Of a stretch of DNA of 64,000 bases, positions 1 through 11,275 are shown in pieces. Source of the DNA: Chytridium lagenaria (taxonomy: Eukaryota > Chytridiomycota > Chytridiomycetes > Chytridiales > Chytridiaceae); contig JAHLKC010000021.1 of assembly GCA_025449115.1 (NCBI GenBank), forward strand, positions 124,001 to 188,000, read 5' to 3'. The position numbers and the translations under genes were made by a program. Position 1 is the stretch's first letter. Every line of letters begins with the position of its first letter. Below the pieces are notes generated by a model. The model had not been told where the DNA came from. It was given only the letters and a program-made list of their open reading frames with translations, and made no database searches.

Positions 1-955
1 TCATATGAAACGGTCGCGTCACCTTTTGGAACCCCAGTGACCTTATCTCTGTATATCCAGATTTTGGGACCAGGTGGCCGCAGCTTCTTGTCCGTCTACA
101 AAGGGAACAGTATTAGTACCAAAAAATAATGCAGGCATTGCTTTGCAATAGCTATGAAGTGATAGTAAATGTTTCTACCTTGATGACGCCGATACTTTTA
201 AAGTGTTCAATAAGCTCTTCATCCGTCACAGTCATTGGTAGCCCTGAAATATAAATTGAGTCCTCACTCTTCCCCTCCGGAACTATGGGTCCACTCGGTT
301 TTGTACTTGTCGCCGAACTCCCTAAGCTTCTCCCACCACCACCTCGCCCGTAATCGCCTCCACTCCCAATCCGGTAGCTATCTCCACGACTATTGCTACT
401 CCCTCCACCCCCACTCCCACTCCCACTCCCACTCCCACCTCCACTCATGGCATCAATCTCTGCCTGCGAGTACCCGCTCCGAAGAAGCGCCTTACGATCA
501 AGAGCGGGTGCGGGCGATGCTGCGGCGGTGGTGTCGGAGGTTGGAGCTGTACCGCTGCCGGATGCGTCCTTGTTTTGGTCGTCTGCATTCAGTTGCATGC
601 AGGGCCGCGTTGGATATCGAGGTAACGTTAGCGACATGGTTACAAGTCCTCACAGAAACCAAAACACCTCTATGAAGAGAATGCTTTGTCCAAATAGTAC
701 AACATAACTGTCCTCACAAGCAGATGAGTTTAAAACTGCCCCCAATCCCATGGTGGACTTCAAGCTTACAAAAGACAACAGAACAAAATCTTCATCGCAC
801 TTACAATACTGCTGATACTGCATCTGATAATAGTACTGGTAATAGGCTGCATAGTCTGCCGAGTTGTAACCTGCTTGCGTGGCTGCGGCATCGGCTCCAG
901 CTGTCCCTGCAGCCGCGGCGCTTGCAGCTGCAGCTTCATGTTGGTTGTCCGACAT
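1..955 (-). CDS. FET/TAF15-like RRM RNA-binding protein (3' end outside window)
   Basis: Three exons on the minus strand: 805-955, 179-582 and 1-95 (continuing past the window edge). The start ATG is at 955. Both introns are GT-AG and keep frame: the 151-nt first exon ends in phase 1, and the first two exons total exactly 185 codons. The N-terminus (MSDNQHEAAAASAAA) is followed by a low-complexity region rich in Tyr/Gln (AYYQYYYQMQYQQYY), a Gly/Ser/Arg-rich stretch (GSGSGSGSGGGG) and the start of an RRM: DSIYISGLP is the RNP2-like strand, then KIWIYRDK and TGVPKGDATVSYE around RNP1. A Tyr-rich prion-like N-terminus before an RRM with the KGDATVSYE pattern is characteristic of FUS/EWS/TAF15 (Cabeza) proteins, which act in transcription and RNA processing. 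Whether the RanBP2 zinc finger and RGG tail follow cannot be seen. Orthology to the animal FET family is inferred from partial sequence. Confidence 0.8.
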
Positions 956-2659
956 TAACGATTTCGTTGGTTTGAATTTTTTCTTCTTTTCTGAAGATGA
1001 CTTTTTTGGGAACGCTCTTGCTCTTGAAATAAGTATCTCGAGAGAATAGAAGCGTAGCAACAGAGAATGTATCTATTTATGCGATTGCGGAAGTAGTCTA
1101 TTAATGAAATAAAGGTTGTGCAGAAAATGAGCGGACCAAAGCAGTGCAGACGCCTAGCGTTATGTGTAAAGAAATGGTGAAGTTAAATTTTAGTTTGCCA
1201 CGTTATATAACTAAGGAAATACATGGAGATTGATGGACCATAAGGGATGCAGAAAAGGCCAATACTTTCCCCACGCAATTTATTATTTAAGTTACGGGAA
1301 AGTGCGAGTTAATACGTCCAATATCCACGAACGACAAATTCTGATGAATTAGAAATAGAGATACTCAATAATAATAAAGGTAACTCGTTTAAATTAGTGA
1401 GGTACTTAGCGAAAACGAGCACACTTCAGTGCTCTTTAAGCACACCAGTTCTCCTAAAGCTTTTCTCTACCTATTAATAATTAGCCCTTTATTAACGCGT
1501 TTACCTCGAAAACTTGACCAAAGTAAGGACTTCTTATATACTATGTGCACATAGATAAAACATATGAAAACAGTTCCAAATTTTGGGTAGTATTATTGAT
1601 ACACAAACCTTCTCCAATCACTAACCCCACCCTCTTTATCCAAGTCTGGCAATCAGCTGTGTCATTTGCTTGTTTTTGTAATCCCATGGCATCACTTCAT
1701 CACAGTTCCCTTCAATCGTCTAACTCTGTTAGAGACTCTATTTATATTGAACTGGCATGAAAGAGTTCTACCCATATATTCCATGAAATTACATATGCGG
1801 CTCTCATTTGAAAATTACAGACTTGCATGGTTTGGCAGTAAGGTGTTTAGTTAAGGTATTGCACTCCCGCAGAGTACATTCTAAAGCGTGCTATGTTGAC
1901 TTGGGGTCAGGGAAATGGCAGTAGACTCTTGCCTTTGCAAGTTCTTTCTTTATTACATCATGTGATCTTCTCTTGACCCATCCCTCCCTACCTAGCTTTG
2001 ACTGGGGGTAGGGGAGAACAGTAAAGCAGTTGCTCCAGCAGAGCAAGTCCACAGAGCACCTAGGGACAGGATGTACTCCTGAATCTAAGTGATGTTGTTG
2101 TTGTTTGGCGATGGTGTGGGTGAGTTATCGCGAGATTCTGCTTATTTAAGGGAGAAGGGAACGTGTTTAGTATCTTCATTATCGACTTACCTTGCTTCTA
2201 AACCAATATCAGCACCAGATTGTCTCCAGGTGATCGGGGATGGCTATAAGTCTCCATGCCACCCTACTATGGCACCTTTTGGAACATGGGCTCTCGTTTG
2301 CCTCTCAGAGCTTAGAACAGGGTAACCTAACTCATTGCCGGCCATTAGCGCCTGATCATCGGGTCAGAGAGCACCAGAGGTGGAATATAGCTGACCAAGC
2401 CTTGACTAAAGGACACTGTTAATGAGGAGGGATTCCATCACAGCCTTCCGTCTCAAACGGCCGGATTGCAGCTTCACCAGGTGGTAAGGGGGCAGAGGGG
2501 TCGACTGTCATCCAACTAAGAGTGAAGGGGAGATCACATCGCGAGGCCACGCGTGGGGATAGAGGATAGGGGATCAACTCAATATCAAATACTTAATTCA
2601 ACAGGTAGAAATTAAATCAAGAAATCTCTCATATTAAAGTAATACACAAAATACAAATA
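956..2659. other. spacer with no recognised gene
   Basis: About 1.7 kb upstream of the FET-like gene. Only short unconnected open frames are present (up to 78 codons), with no domain motif. The first few hundred bases should contain the promoter of the minus-strand gene, but no specific element can be named. Confidence 0.5.
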
Positions 2660-2880
2660 AATAATAGACACAACATATGCACACACACATAAACAGCACA
2701 TATGGGCGCCACCTCCTTCAATAAAAACCCTATAGACGTGGGGAAAAAGTATATATGAAAAACCCAAAGGGAAAAGAAGGGAGGATTCAATATGACACGA
2801 GATATAACGGAACTCAATGGACTTAGACGAAATGTCCTTATGAGCCATAGGCCATGTGAATAATGTAATTCTTCACAATC
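2660..2880 (-). repeat. dispersed repeat, copy 1 (probable LTR fragment)
   Basis: This roughly 220-bp stretch is repeated with many small differences at 9627-9838. Shared landmarks in order are catatgcacacacacataaa, a CACCTCCTTCAAT-type block, ACCCTATA, gaagggaggattc, and tccttatgagcca followed by ggccatgtgaataatgtaat. Read on the minus strand it has a TATAGGG-like promoter box and AT-rich 3' sequence, as an LTR would. The LTR assignment is inference; the repeat itself is seen directly. Confidence 0.6.
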
Positions 2881-5610
2881 AACCAAGCAATTGATCACGT
2901 CAATGCAGACGTGGATTACAGAGTTAATAGACTGACTTTTGCCTGTGATATCAGGGGCTTTTCATAACTTGGCTGTCTATTAAAGTGCAAAATACCACTG
3001 ATAGAACTCATTCTTTCCTCTCACAATACTTGTGAAACTCTATGATTGTAGCCCTCCAAATACGCTATTTGAAACTCACTTGACAAATAGGTTCATGCAC
3101 TTTGCGGGCTTCAGCAAGCACCTAATCAAAAGTCCAATAGAGTGAACAGCTTACATGCGACATCATCGGTCATTTACACCTGGCCCTCCATATGTCCTCA
3201 TATTCAAATAGGGAGATGGGGTGGATGTCTTCTAGTAACATAAGAGAAAAGAATAGAGGATTTCGTGTATTTACACTCGGGACCGCGTAAGTTGCGTCCA
3301 TTTACGTAAAGTAATAGGAATCACTTTAGTACTTAAAGTGAAGGTGTGAAGTGAAAACCCATCAGAACTTCATGTACACATAAGACAAGTTGTGTTTAGA
3401 TCTGTAATTGCGGCAGTAGGCTGATTTGACATATGTTGTCTCTATCTGGTCTATCCACAGTTCTATTTATGCCGCACTTGCCCTCCTTGACATGTAGCTG
3501 GCACATTATAATACAAGATAACACAGAGGTTCTTATAATACATCAACCTGTGAGACAATCATGCCATAGAGGCATATATCCACGGTGCTCAAGCTCTATT
3601 AGAAGTTCATCTTGGCTGGGTGTAGTTTCATCTGGTTGCACACTTACCTAAGGGCCTGCAAGCACAACTATATAAAACTATGGTGAAAAAAAATGAAATG
3701 TGATAGCACAGCCCACAAAGGGCTTGTGAGTTTCCCTTTAGCCCTTTATAGTTCAAGTCTTGACCACTACAGAGAGAGAAATAACTGTGTTGTGCCATAA
3801 TCATCCTTTGATGGGCTCCAAAGTATACAGATAGCTGCAACTGGTCTTTTGCTGAGGTAAAGATCTTGTTTGCTGCACAGCTTAGCTGTTCCCAACAAGT
3901 TCTATTGTGATAAAAAAGAGAGAACCTCAATGAAAAATAACTGTAAGAACCTAGGTCCTAGGAGTTTATCAAGCCTCTAATTGATGCAGTTAGTTGTTTC
4001 AATATGTTCTAATCTGATCTCATCTACCTAGGGCCTTGCTCATGATGCTCTCCCAATCACAGGTAGCAGATAGCCTGTAATAGCCACCAAGAATAGAACA
4101 AAGGCAGGTTATACTACCCAAACCTTTAAATTATACCACAGAGGTGTCCTTCCAGGGTTCAGGCCTTCTTAGACTCATGTCTTGGCTCAAGGTGTGGTCT
4201 CCCAGTGTAACAAACTTGAGGGGTCTTGGTACTTAGGCTCTGTGAAGTCTCAGAGAGTCAAGGGACGGGGTATGAAGGCGGACGCGTCAACACAACACCT
4301 TATATTACGCGTTATTTGTGGGCACATCACTTGGCGTAAAAGTTTGCTGGGCAATTTTCGGAGTTTAATTCTTATTTATTTTGTGTGTTTTTCAGATTCA
4401 CATTTGTTTGGTTAGGGATGGTGTGATAAGAGGGCGGAGTTTGAGCAAGCGGTGTGAGGCTGGGGACTTGGAGATTGGAGAGGTTCTAGAGGAAAAAGGG
4501 GTGGGTTTTTCTTCTTTTATATTCTTTTAATTAAGAAGTGGGCAACTGATTGAAGGAGACGTTGCGGGTTTTGTTTTGTTTCATTAACGAGGTTAAATAA
4601 AAGCATTTGAAAGAGGAGAAGTTTGAATGACCTACCAAAACCAACAACGATGGCAAGACGACCCTACCGACCAAGGCCGTTTCAGCACGTTATAACTGGT
4701 GGTTGCGTCCAGAAGAAGTTGTTAAGCAAGTGTGATCATCACTGTAGTTTACCTTTTTTTTCCTTTCGCTTGCGCCAAGAGGCGCATAACTTTTTCCCTT
4801 TTTCCTGCAACGCTGAAGGAGGGATCATGACTTATCCGGGAGGAAGGATCCGGTTCTTGGTCATTCCAGACACCTGTAGCCGTCTCAAAAGTCTGGGACC
4901 CGTGCACGAACATGTTCTGACGGGTCCTCTAATTGGAATATTGAAAATATAGTTTTTTTTTAAATAAAATTATTTTTTAAACATTTTATAATTGATATTC
5001 ATGATCGCTACCAGTGTCTGTGGGAGTGAGGCTCACCTCTTTCGTTGTCCTCAATGTAATTGATGCTGACGTCCCCATCCATTGAGCAAAATGAACGATA
5101 TTTGACTACTTTATTATAAGGTAATACTTTAATGAAAATTTTCGGGTCACCTGGAGCACCCGTGACCTCAAAGATTGAGTACCCGTACCCGTCACCCGTG
5201 TACCAGCACCCGGGTGAACACCCTTTGAAAAATTTTACGGGTGACTGAGCTCCGCCGATAACCTCTTGGAATGAGGAAATTTATTTTTTTATTGCACCAT
5301 TACATAATCATATAAATCACATAAGAATTACATTGCAAATTGCATATTTCATATATTTTACATATGTGAAAAAACACCCTTTTTTTTTTTTTTTATAATG
5401 TTTACTTGTATACTTTTTTTGTTCTTTGGTGTTTTTTTTTTTTTGAAGTTTTTATATCCATAATAAATACTTTAAGTGTTTTCCTCCGCTTGCAGCCAGA
5501 GTTATGATGTTGTAATTAAATACATAAAAACTATAAATGATTTTCATATGTACATATATTATATAATTTATACTTATTTACCAATAGACAGTGAAATGCA
5601 TTGTACGACG
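2881..5610. other. spacer with no recognised gene
   Basis: About 2.7 kb with short random open frames only. It contains AT-rich and homopolymer tracts around 4950-5000 and 5370-5445. A stretch at 5150-5240 repeats ACCCGTACCCGTCACCCGTG-like units. No coding homology is visible. Confidence 0.45.
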
Positions 5611-6057
5611 TTACACAAAGACATTGACATTGTTGGTATTTCTGAATTCGATGAAGTCTTGCCATTGCTCGTCAGTAGCATAGTTGGGCCTAGTAACCAG
5701 AGACATTACATATTGCATTGCAACAACCGTTTCTTCTTTCGGCGTGAAGTAAGCCAGGATGTCATCCTGCGTGATTTTTTCTAAAAGTGTCAGCGCTTTC
5801 AATGTTGTCGTTCGTGAAAGTGCCATATACAAAGCCGACGGAGGAATTTTGCGTCTTCTCTGCAAACTTAGAACAGTGACGCCTTGCGGAAGAGCAGTGC
5901 CTTGAAACTTCTCCAGAGTACACGTGAAGAAAGGTATGATTGGAAACTGGTCAACAGTAACTGTAAACGAGCTTTCATTCGGCCAAGTAATGAAGTATCT
6001 TCTGGCCAATAACTGTCCTGTCTTTAAATATTTATTTTCCCATATCCCTTGTCCCAT
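5611..6057 (-). pseudogene. C-terminal remnant of a PIF1-like helicase
   Basis: An open frame of 148 codons on the minus strand with the last helicase motifs of the PIF1/RRM3 superfamily 1B. A QFPIIPFFTCTLEKFQG segment corresponds to the family's FPL..A.A.TIHKSQG motif, and PPSALYMALSRTTTLKAL to the YVALSR motif VI. The Walker A/B half is missing, so this is a 3' fragment. PIF1-like helicases in such repeat-rich DNA are often parts of Helitrons or captured copies. No Rep nuclease or Helitron terminus is visible here, so which one remains open. Confidence 0.65.
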
Positions 6058-6205
6058 ATTTTTTATTTGTGGATCATGTGACTTTCCACCAATGACGCAT
6101 TAATTTTAATAATTTTTGACCAATATGATGCTTATAGCGGACGGAATGACCGTTTTTCTGCGACAGCTCTTGGGATTTATTGTCGCCTAGACTCACATCG
6201 AGAGG

Positions 6206-8343
6206 GTGATTAGGCATTGTCTTAAGAGGGGACTGAAGAAGACAGAGGAGAAGGCGGAAGAGATGGTGAAGACCTTCACAAAAGATGATGCCAGAACTTT
6301 GTACAGGAACTGGCTGGATGAAAACCAGAGGGCTAAAGGAGGAACGTACGTACCTACGTTCGAAGCATCGGGTGAATGGTTGAAGGAAACCTATGGCGAG
6401 AGGAAGAAATTTACTAATGACTGAGCAGGATTGCGCAACGTAGTAAGGAGGGGTGTTTGGAGGATCGGTGATAGTGGAGTTGGTCCAAGTTAAAGAGTCA
6501 ATCAAGAAGAAAGGAAAAGAGGGTTGGGAGATCACTTGACTGCGTGGCAGGAAAAATACGGTAGCAAGATGAAGGGAGAGATGGCTGAGGGAGGGAAGGT
6601 CTACGCATCAAACGTGGTGGTAGATGCAACGGGGTGGGGTGCCTTGGCGCTGACGGCAACCTACCCCTCAACATCTTCATGACCACGCTTGGATCAGCGC
6701 AGAGCTCAGCCCACCCGTTTGAACGGTGATGAGAACTAGGAATCTTGGGGAAGTTGACATTGAGCTGGGAAGAGCGCATCTAGAGATCACAACTGGCTAC
6801 AGAGTCTAAAGCTATCATGGGGTATCCGAGAGATGATGGCAGAAAAGGGAGAAGGCAAGCCGCTGACAGGGTTGAGAAAGGCAAAGAACGATGGGAACAG
6901 CGCACGAAAGAAGACAGAGGAGGCTGACAGTAAGAAGGCGTCGACCTTCAAGTACCTCTTGCAACTTCAGGAGGGGATGCCCTACGTGTCGAAGGACATT
7001 GCAGAGGCGATCAGTCACGTTTACTGTGGGCAACTTCTGAGCCTCTCAGGCGTGAGAAAAGAGATGCAGAAGGTAACGAATCTCAGGAAGGTCCTGGTGC
7101 CTGTTGTCGGGGGCGTTGGCATGTGTGAGTCGGAGGGAGAGGAAGGGGAGGACGAGATGAAGTACCTTGAGGAGTCGGTAAGAAGATCACCTGGCCGTTT
7201 TTATAGGCAACAGTGTGCTGTTTATGCTTAAACAGGAAGTCTTGTTAAAAGGAGGAACTGTGCAAGTTCTTCCCTTCTAAGGTTATTTTATCTCCTTCGT
7301 GTTGAAGGGAATATCACCCTTTAAGTGACAAATTAATTTACGGTCAAAATAATGTTTGTGTAACCAGAAATTTCTGATTTTTGCGAAGTTCTTTTAACTA
7401 TGAATTTTATGCAGAGATAATATGATTTCCTCACTTACACTAACATACCCTTGCAAAACTACAACCCTTAGTTCGGTGGATATCACCGAGGTTGATGATT
7501 ACTTTGCAACGATAGTTAATGTAAGTTGGGCCCAAATCATAATATGTGATGTAGTTAAGTAGCAGAGATAATTAGCGTGTCTTTAGAAAACTTACGCCAA
7601 ATGGCGTGAAAATTTTCATTTAACCAAATCAATAAACATTTAAACATGACGACTTAAGTAAAGCAGTTTATTAAATCGGTTGCGTATGAACAGGATTTAA
7701 CATGTTTGGGGACGCGCGTTATGTGGGGCTTGAGTTGGGAGGAGGATCTTTCCATAGTGAGATACGAGAGGTAGAGGAGGAACCCAAGGACGTTGGGAGC
7801 GGAAGGAAAAAGGAATCTGCCGAGGAAATGGCCGAGGCTGCAAGCCTTGGTTACCCAATCACCCCACATGACTGAGGTGGAGGTGGTTTCATTGGAGGAC
7901 TACATACCAAGAGTCCCAAACGATGACGGCTCACAGATGAACCTGGTCCTGAAGGCTGGCGGTGGAGATAGAGAAGAGAGGTGTGAAGATCCACTGGGAT
8001 TTCACCTTTAACATGCGATCGGCTAACGGGCAGGTGGACAAGCTGGATGGGATGATAGTTTACTTAACAGTATTCGTTGCCAGTGTCAGGTTCGAGATCG
8101 CCGCTCTTTTGGTGGGCGACAATGAGCCATTTGCGCTCTTGTGGGATCACCTGTGAATCAAGCAGCAGGGACGAGGACAGTGAGAAACGCGACAAAGGAG
8201 ATGACAGTTAGAATGGAGAACCCGGAAGGGTTTTCTGTATTTTATACAGCTTTAGCATGGTACGACGTGAGGGACGTGATGGTCAATGATGACGCCAGGG
8301 TGTTTAAAGGGGTGCCTTTGGGAAGACAGGGGGACAGCCGCAG
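6206..8343 (+). pseudogene. decayed Gag/pepsin-like region, possibly Ty3/Gypsy
   Basis: A chain of short plus-strand open frames (6206-6424, 6833-7231, 7793-8011, 7962-8156, 8141-8347) with similar Lys/Glu-rich composition. Near the end, the frames read KIHWDFTFNMRSANGQVDKL and then LLVGDNEPFALLWDH followed by EMTVRMENPEGFSVFY. That order resembles the retropepsin and post-pepsin region of fungal Gypsy polyproteins (a strand leading to LLG.PF, then a TITDP.G-like strand). Repeated frame changes and stops show decay. An LTR interrupts it at about 7193-7702. It ends abruptly at 8343, where a minus-strand copia fragment begins. The Gypsy assignment rests on weak motif resemblance. Confidence 0.35.
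7193..7702 (-). repeat. LTR, family F, minus orientation
   Basis: Matches the reverse complement of 36755-37287. Shared features include the terminal TGTT..ATCCTGTTCATACG, the block around CTTACACTAACATACCCTTGCAAAAC, and the ATAATATGTGATGTAG region. The end at 7702 is clear because the LTR starts with TG when read on the minus strand. The other end near 7193 is approximate. It sits inside the decayed Gag/pepsin region as a solo LTR or fragment. Confidence 0.7.
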
Positions 8344-9138
8344 TTGAGCTTGAGGTTCGTTGTCTCTTTCATTTCTGTTGTCGTTATTTCTTCTCGTGCT
8401 CCAGCAGTCTCTTGCTAAGCGACCTTTCTTTCCGCAATTGTAGCATTCTCGGTCCTCGCCGCCGCGGTGTCTTTGTTGTTGATTGTTGTAGCGTCCTGCA
8501 GCGTGAGCCTGAGCGCCTTCGTTCTCTTCATTTTCTTTCTTTCTCTCTTTCAGTTTCGTTTCATGGTCTAACAGCTTTCCGTCGACATAGGCATAGTCAG
8601 CCTCGGCTTTGGGTTCGTTCTCAAGAAGGTTTACTATGATCTCGTATGCTTCTGGCAGGGTCGTTAAGAGGATGGAGATGTGTTGTGGGGTTGCCGTGTC
8701 TTCCCCCGCAGCCTTCAGTTGTTGAATGGTTGATGAGACCTCCGCGATGTAAGTCTTCAAATCGTCTTCTTCTTTCATCTTTAAGTTCGTGAGTTTGGGT
8801 CTAGTTGCGTTCCTGTTTGTCTGAGCCTTTCTCTCATAGGTTTCGATGATTTTATCCCAAGTCGCCTTTGCCGTAGGTTCATCTTGTATCAACGGTAGGA
8901 TGATGTCGTGAACTCTTGATTCGATTCTTGCTTTTGCTTTCATGTCCAGGTCTTCTTCTTCTAACCTAGTCTTCTTTTCGGCTTTTGTAGGCGTGTCAAC
9001 GACTGCATAGGGCGTCCAGCCCTTCTTGACGATCTTCCAAAGGCCTTTGCCTTTCAAGTACCCAATAATGCGGTACTTCAAGATGTGGAACTGTGTCCCA
9101 TCAAACATCACAGTTTTGTCGTCGTTTTCTTTCGTCAT
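8344..9138 (-). pseudogene. copia Gag fragment (family D), 3' truncated
   Basis: The minus-strand frame begins MTKENDDKTVMFDGTQFHIL and is nearly identical to the Gag of the element at 25038-30262. It has the UBN2-type Gag domain over residues 1-200 and a CCHC zinc knuckle (CYNCGKKGRLARDC), with the knuckle His replaced by Arg. Homology stops at the residues DNEPQAQ, near position 8344, where unrelated plus-strand sequence starts. Protease, integrase and RT are absent, so the element has lost its 3' four-fifths. Confidence 0.85.
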
Positions 9139-9255
9139 CTTCTCGTGTTGACAGCTTTCTTTCTTTCTTGGGATGATCACTCTCTTCTCGTTTACTCTTT
9201 GGCCCTCAAATGGATCGATTCACTCCTCCTTCCAACCAGGTGAAGTGCTACCACT

Positions 9256-9615
9256 TGTAGGGGTTACGGGGCTCAATTGTAAATGATGATGGAGTCTCCA
9301 GCGGTGACAGGGGGCTAATTACTGTGAAACTTTCATATATTGATGCTAACTTCGTTTCGCAATACATTAAGAAGATGGGGATTTACACCAGAACTCATGA
9401 TCCGTAAATCCCTCCAATTACGTATCATAAACCAAACATAAAATAATAAAGTTAAGGGATTAACGCATCCTCAAATGGAATGAGGAGCTCAATAAAACTG
9501 ATTAAATAAAAACTTAAATAACGCATAAACAATTTAGGTTAGGGGGAAAAATAACTTAGACAAGTTAACGAATGTGGATGAATGAAACAAAATAGAAAGA
9601 TGAATAGACCCAACA
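9256..9615 (-). repeat. 5' LTR of truncated family-D copia element
   Basis: Reverse complement of the LTRs at 25038-25437 and 29859-30262; on the minus strand it starts TGTTGGGTCTATTCATC and ends CCCCTACA. Immediately inside it (9247-9255 on the minus strand) is the GTGGTAGCACTTCACC primer-binding-like sequence, also found in the other copia families here. Gag follows at 9138. The element inserted next to the dispersed repeat at 9627. Confidence 0.85.
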
Positions 9616-9626
9616 TTATTGATAGG

Positions 9627-9838
9627 GAACATATGCACACACACATAAAACGGCACATATGCGCGCAACCTCCTTCAATAGAAACCCTATATACCTGGGA
9701 AAAAACCCACATGGAAAAGAAGGGAGGATTCTATATGACGCGTAAATATAGGCGTCGACATGGGATAGAATGGGATGTAACGGACTCAGACAAATGTCCT
9801 TATGAGCCAAAGGCCATGTGAATAATGTAATTCTTAAC
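9627..9838 (-). repeat. dispersed repeat, copy 2
   Basis: Second copy of the repeat at 2660-2880. It directly abuts the family-D LTR, suggesting the LTR inserted in or beside it. Read on the minus strand it shows TATATAGGGTTTCTATTG, a TATA-like box followed by a possible start region. Confidence 0.6.
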
Positions 9839-9997
9839 ATTACGACATCTTCACTAATATAATGTGGTGAATACAAAGACTTCTAAATCTAAAGGTATAT
9901 CTTCATATTATGCTCTCTTCTTTTTCTCTACAATAGGATTGGTAACAAAATTTACAGGATCACATAATTAAATATATGAATCATCATTATTGATAAC

Positions 9998-10367
9998 ATT
10001 TTTAAATGGATCGTTCACTCCTTCTTCCAACCAGAGGAAGTGCTACCACCTGTAGGGTTTACGGGGCTCTTACACGGAATAATAATAAATTTATAATAAT
10101 GAATGTAAATTGGTAACGAGGTCTCTGGAGGTGATTACTGAATAATACTGATGACAACTAACTTCTGTTAAAGCTTCCAAAACACTACAGGTAAGTATGA
10201 GGGTGGCACTCCAAGCTACCAAGGTCTCATGACCCGATTTGAGCAGCAAAATAAATAATAAATTTAAACTCATAAATTAAGACAGGAATTAGTGCGGGGG
10301 CATAAATGAACTTAGTGAAATAAAGAATGCGGGTAAGTAAAACAAACTAGAAAGATGACACCCAACA
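9998..10367 (-). repeat. copia LTR (family B) with downstream PBS leader
   Basis: LTR at 10051-10367 in minus orientation, starting TGTTGGGTGTCATC and ending AACCCTACA. Minus-strand sequence just inside (10050 down to about 9998) reads GGTGGTAGCACTTCCTCTGG, then GGAAGAAGGAGTGAACGATCC. That leader is homologous to the one after the family-D 5' LTR at 25438. It is therefore a 5' LTR whose internal region has been lost. The same LTR family recurs at 11091-20055 (broken) and at 19240-19628. Confidence 0.75.
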
Positions 10368-11090
10368 GTTTTCGTGGCCTTCCCGACCTTGATGCTGAGA
10401 GTTAAATCTCCTACTCCCTCCACGCGTATTTCTTCGCCGTGCTCTGCAGTTTTTACGCGGCTGCTCGCGACGCGGTAACCCCGCAAAAATTCCTTCAAGA
10501 AGGTCATATTCTTCTTGTCCGAGGCGCGCTTTCCCACGATGGCGGTTCCTACCACCACCATCTCTCTCGTTCTTTGAGGTATCATCACTAGACTCCCCCG
10601 AGTCCTTCTTCTTCCCAGAGCGACACTTGTGCGCTTGGGGTCCTATCTTCTTGCACTTAAAACAAGTCACTGACCTTTTATCTCCACCTTTCGACGCATC
10701 TTTTCCTGCCTGGTTTCTTCCCCTTACGCGCTCTTTGTCGTGAAGAAGGCTCCGCCTTCCTCGGATGCTTCCACGTGGTCCTTGATCTTCTCTTCACAGT
10801 CGAGAAGCCTGGCAACGACCAGCTTGTCGTCCTTGACCACTTTGTCGTCCGTTTCTTGGAAACAGTCTCGCCAGCTGCCATGAGTTGGTTGACCATTGTC
10901 AAAAGTTCCACATCAAAGAGACGCGTAAAGACGCGTCCTCCTTCATTCTGAGACGCGTGAGCTTGCGGGCGATAGCGTTGTGGTTGGGTTGGGATTTACA
11001 CTCAAACAATGACACAAGGCACTCCCACGCTGCCTTGGCCGTTAAATTCTCTCCAATCAAATGCAAGACCAAATCAGTTACTCAAGACTC
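10368..11090 (-). pseudogene. decayed copia Gag
   Basis: Minus-strand frames over 10368-11090 contain a Gag-like sequence: LVLHLIGENLTAKAAWECL, then NAIARKLTRL, ELLTMVNQLMAAGETVSETD and VVARLLDCEEKIKDHVE. The CCHC knuckle is CFKCKKIGPQAHKC at about 10640-10670. It parallels Gag of the intact element at 12080 (ALMRRLMELQMKEGEDL, QQQAAAGH, RLLDFETKLRD). Several frameshifts interrupt it. Its 5' end is cut by the LTR at 11091 and its 3' end by the LTR ending at 10367. Confidence 0.7.
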
Positions 11091-11248
11091 TGTAGGGGTT
11101 TACGGGGCTCTTGTTCTACACGGAATAGCTAATAAGCTTATAATAACGAATGTAAACTGGTGACGAAGTCTCCAGAGGTGACTACTGAATAATACGGATG
11201 ACAACTAACTTCTTATTAAAATTTTTTTTAAAACACTACAAGTAAATA

Positions 11249-11275
11249 TTGCTGTTTTCACCCAAAATTGGATTT
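11249..11275 (+). repeat. left terminal inverted repeat
   Basis: 27 bp beginning TTGCTGTTTTCACCC, preceded by TA at 11247-11248. Pairs with 18861-18887. Confidence 0.88.

Noticed and set aside
235..707. Plus-strand open frames with Pro/Leu and His/Ser runs
   Set aside because: They are antisense to the Gly/Ser-rich exon of the FET-like gene; the repeats in the minus-strand exon explain them.
3433..4952. Open frames of 60-110 codons in the left spacer
   Set aside because: No domain, no splice continuity and low-complexity composition; lengths are as expected by chance.
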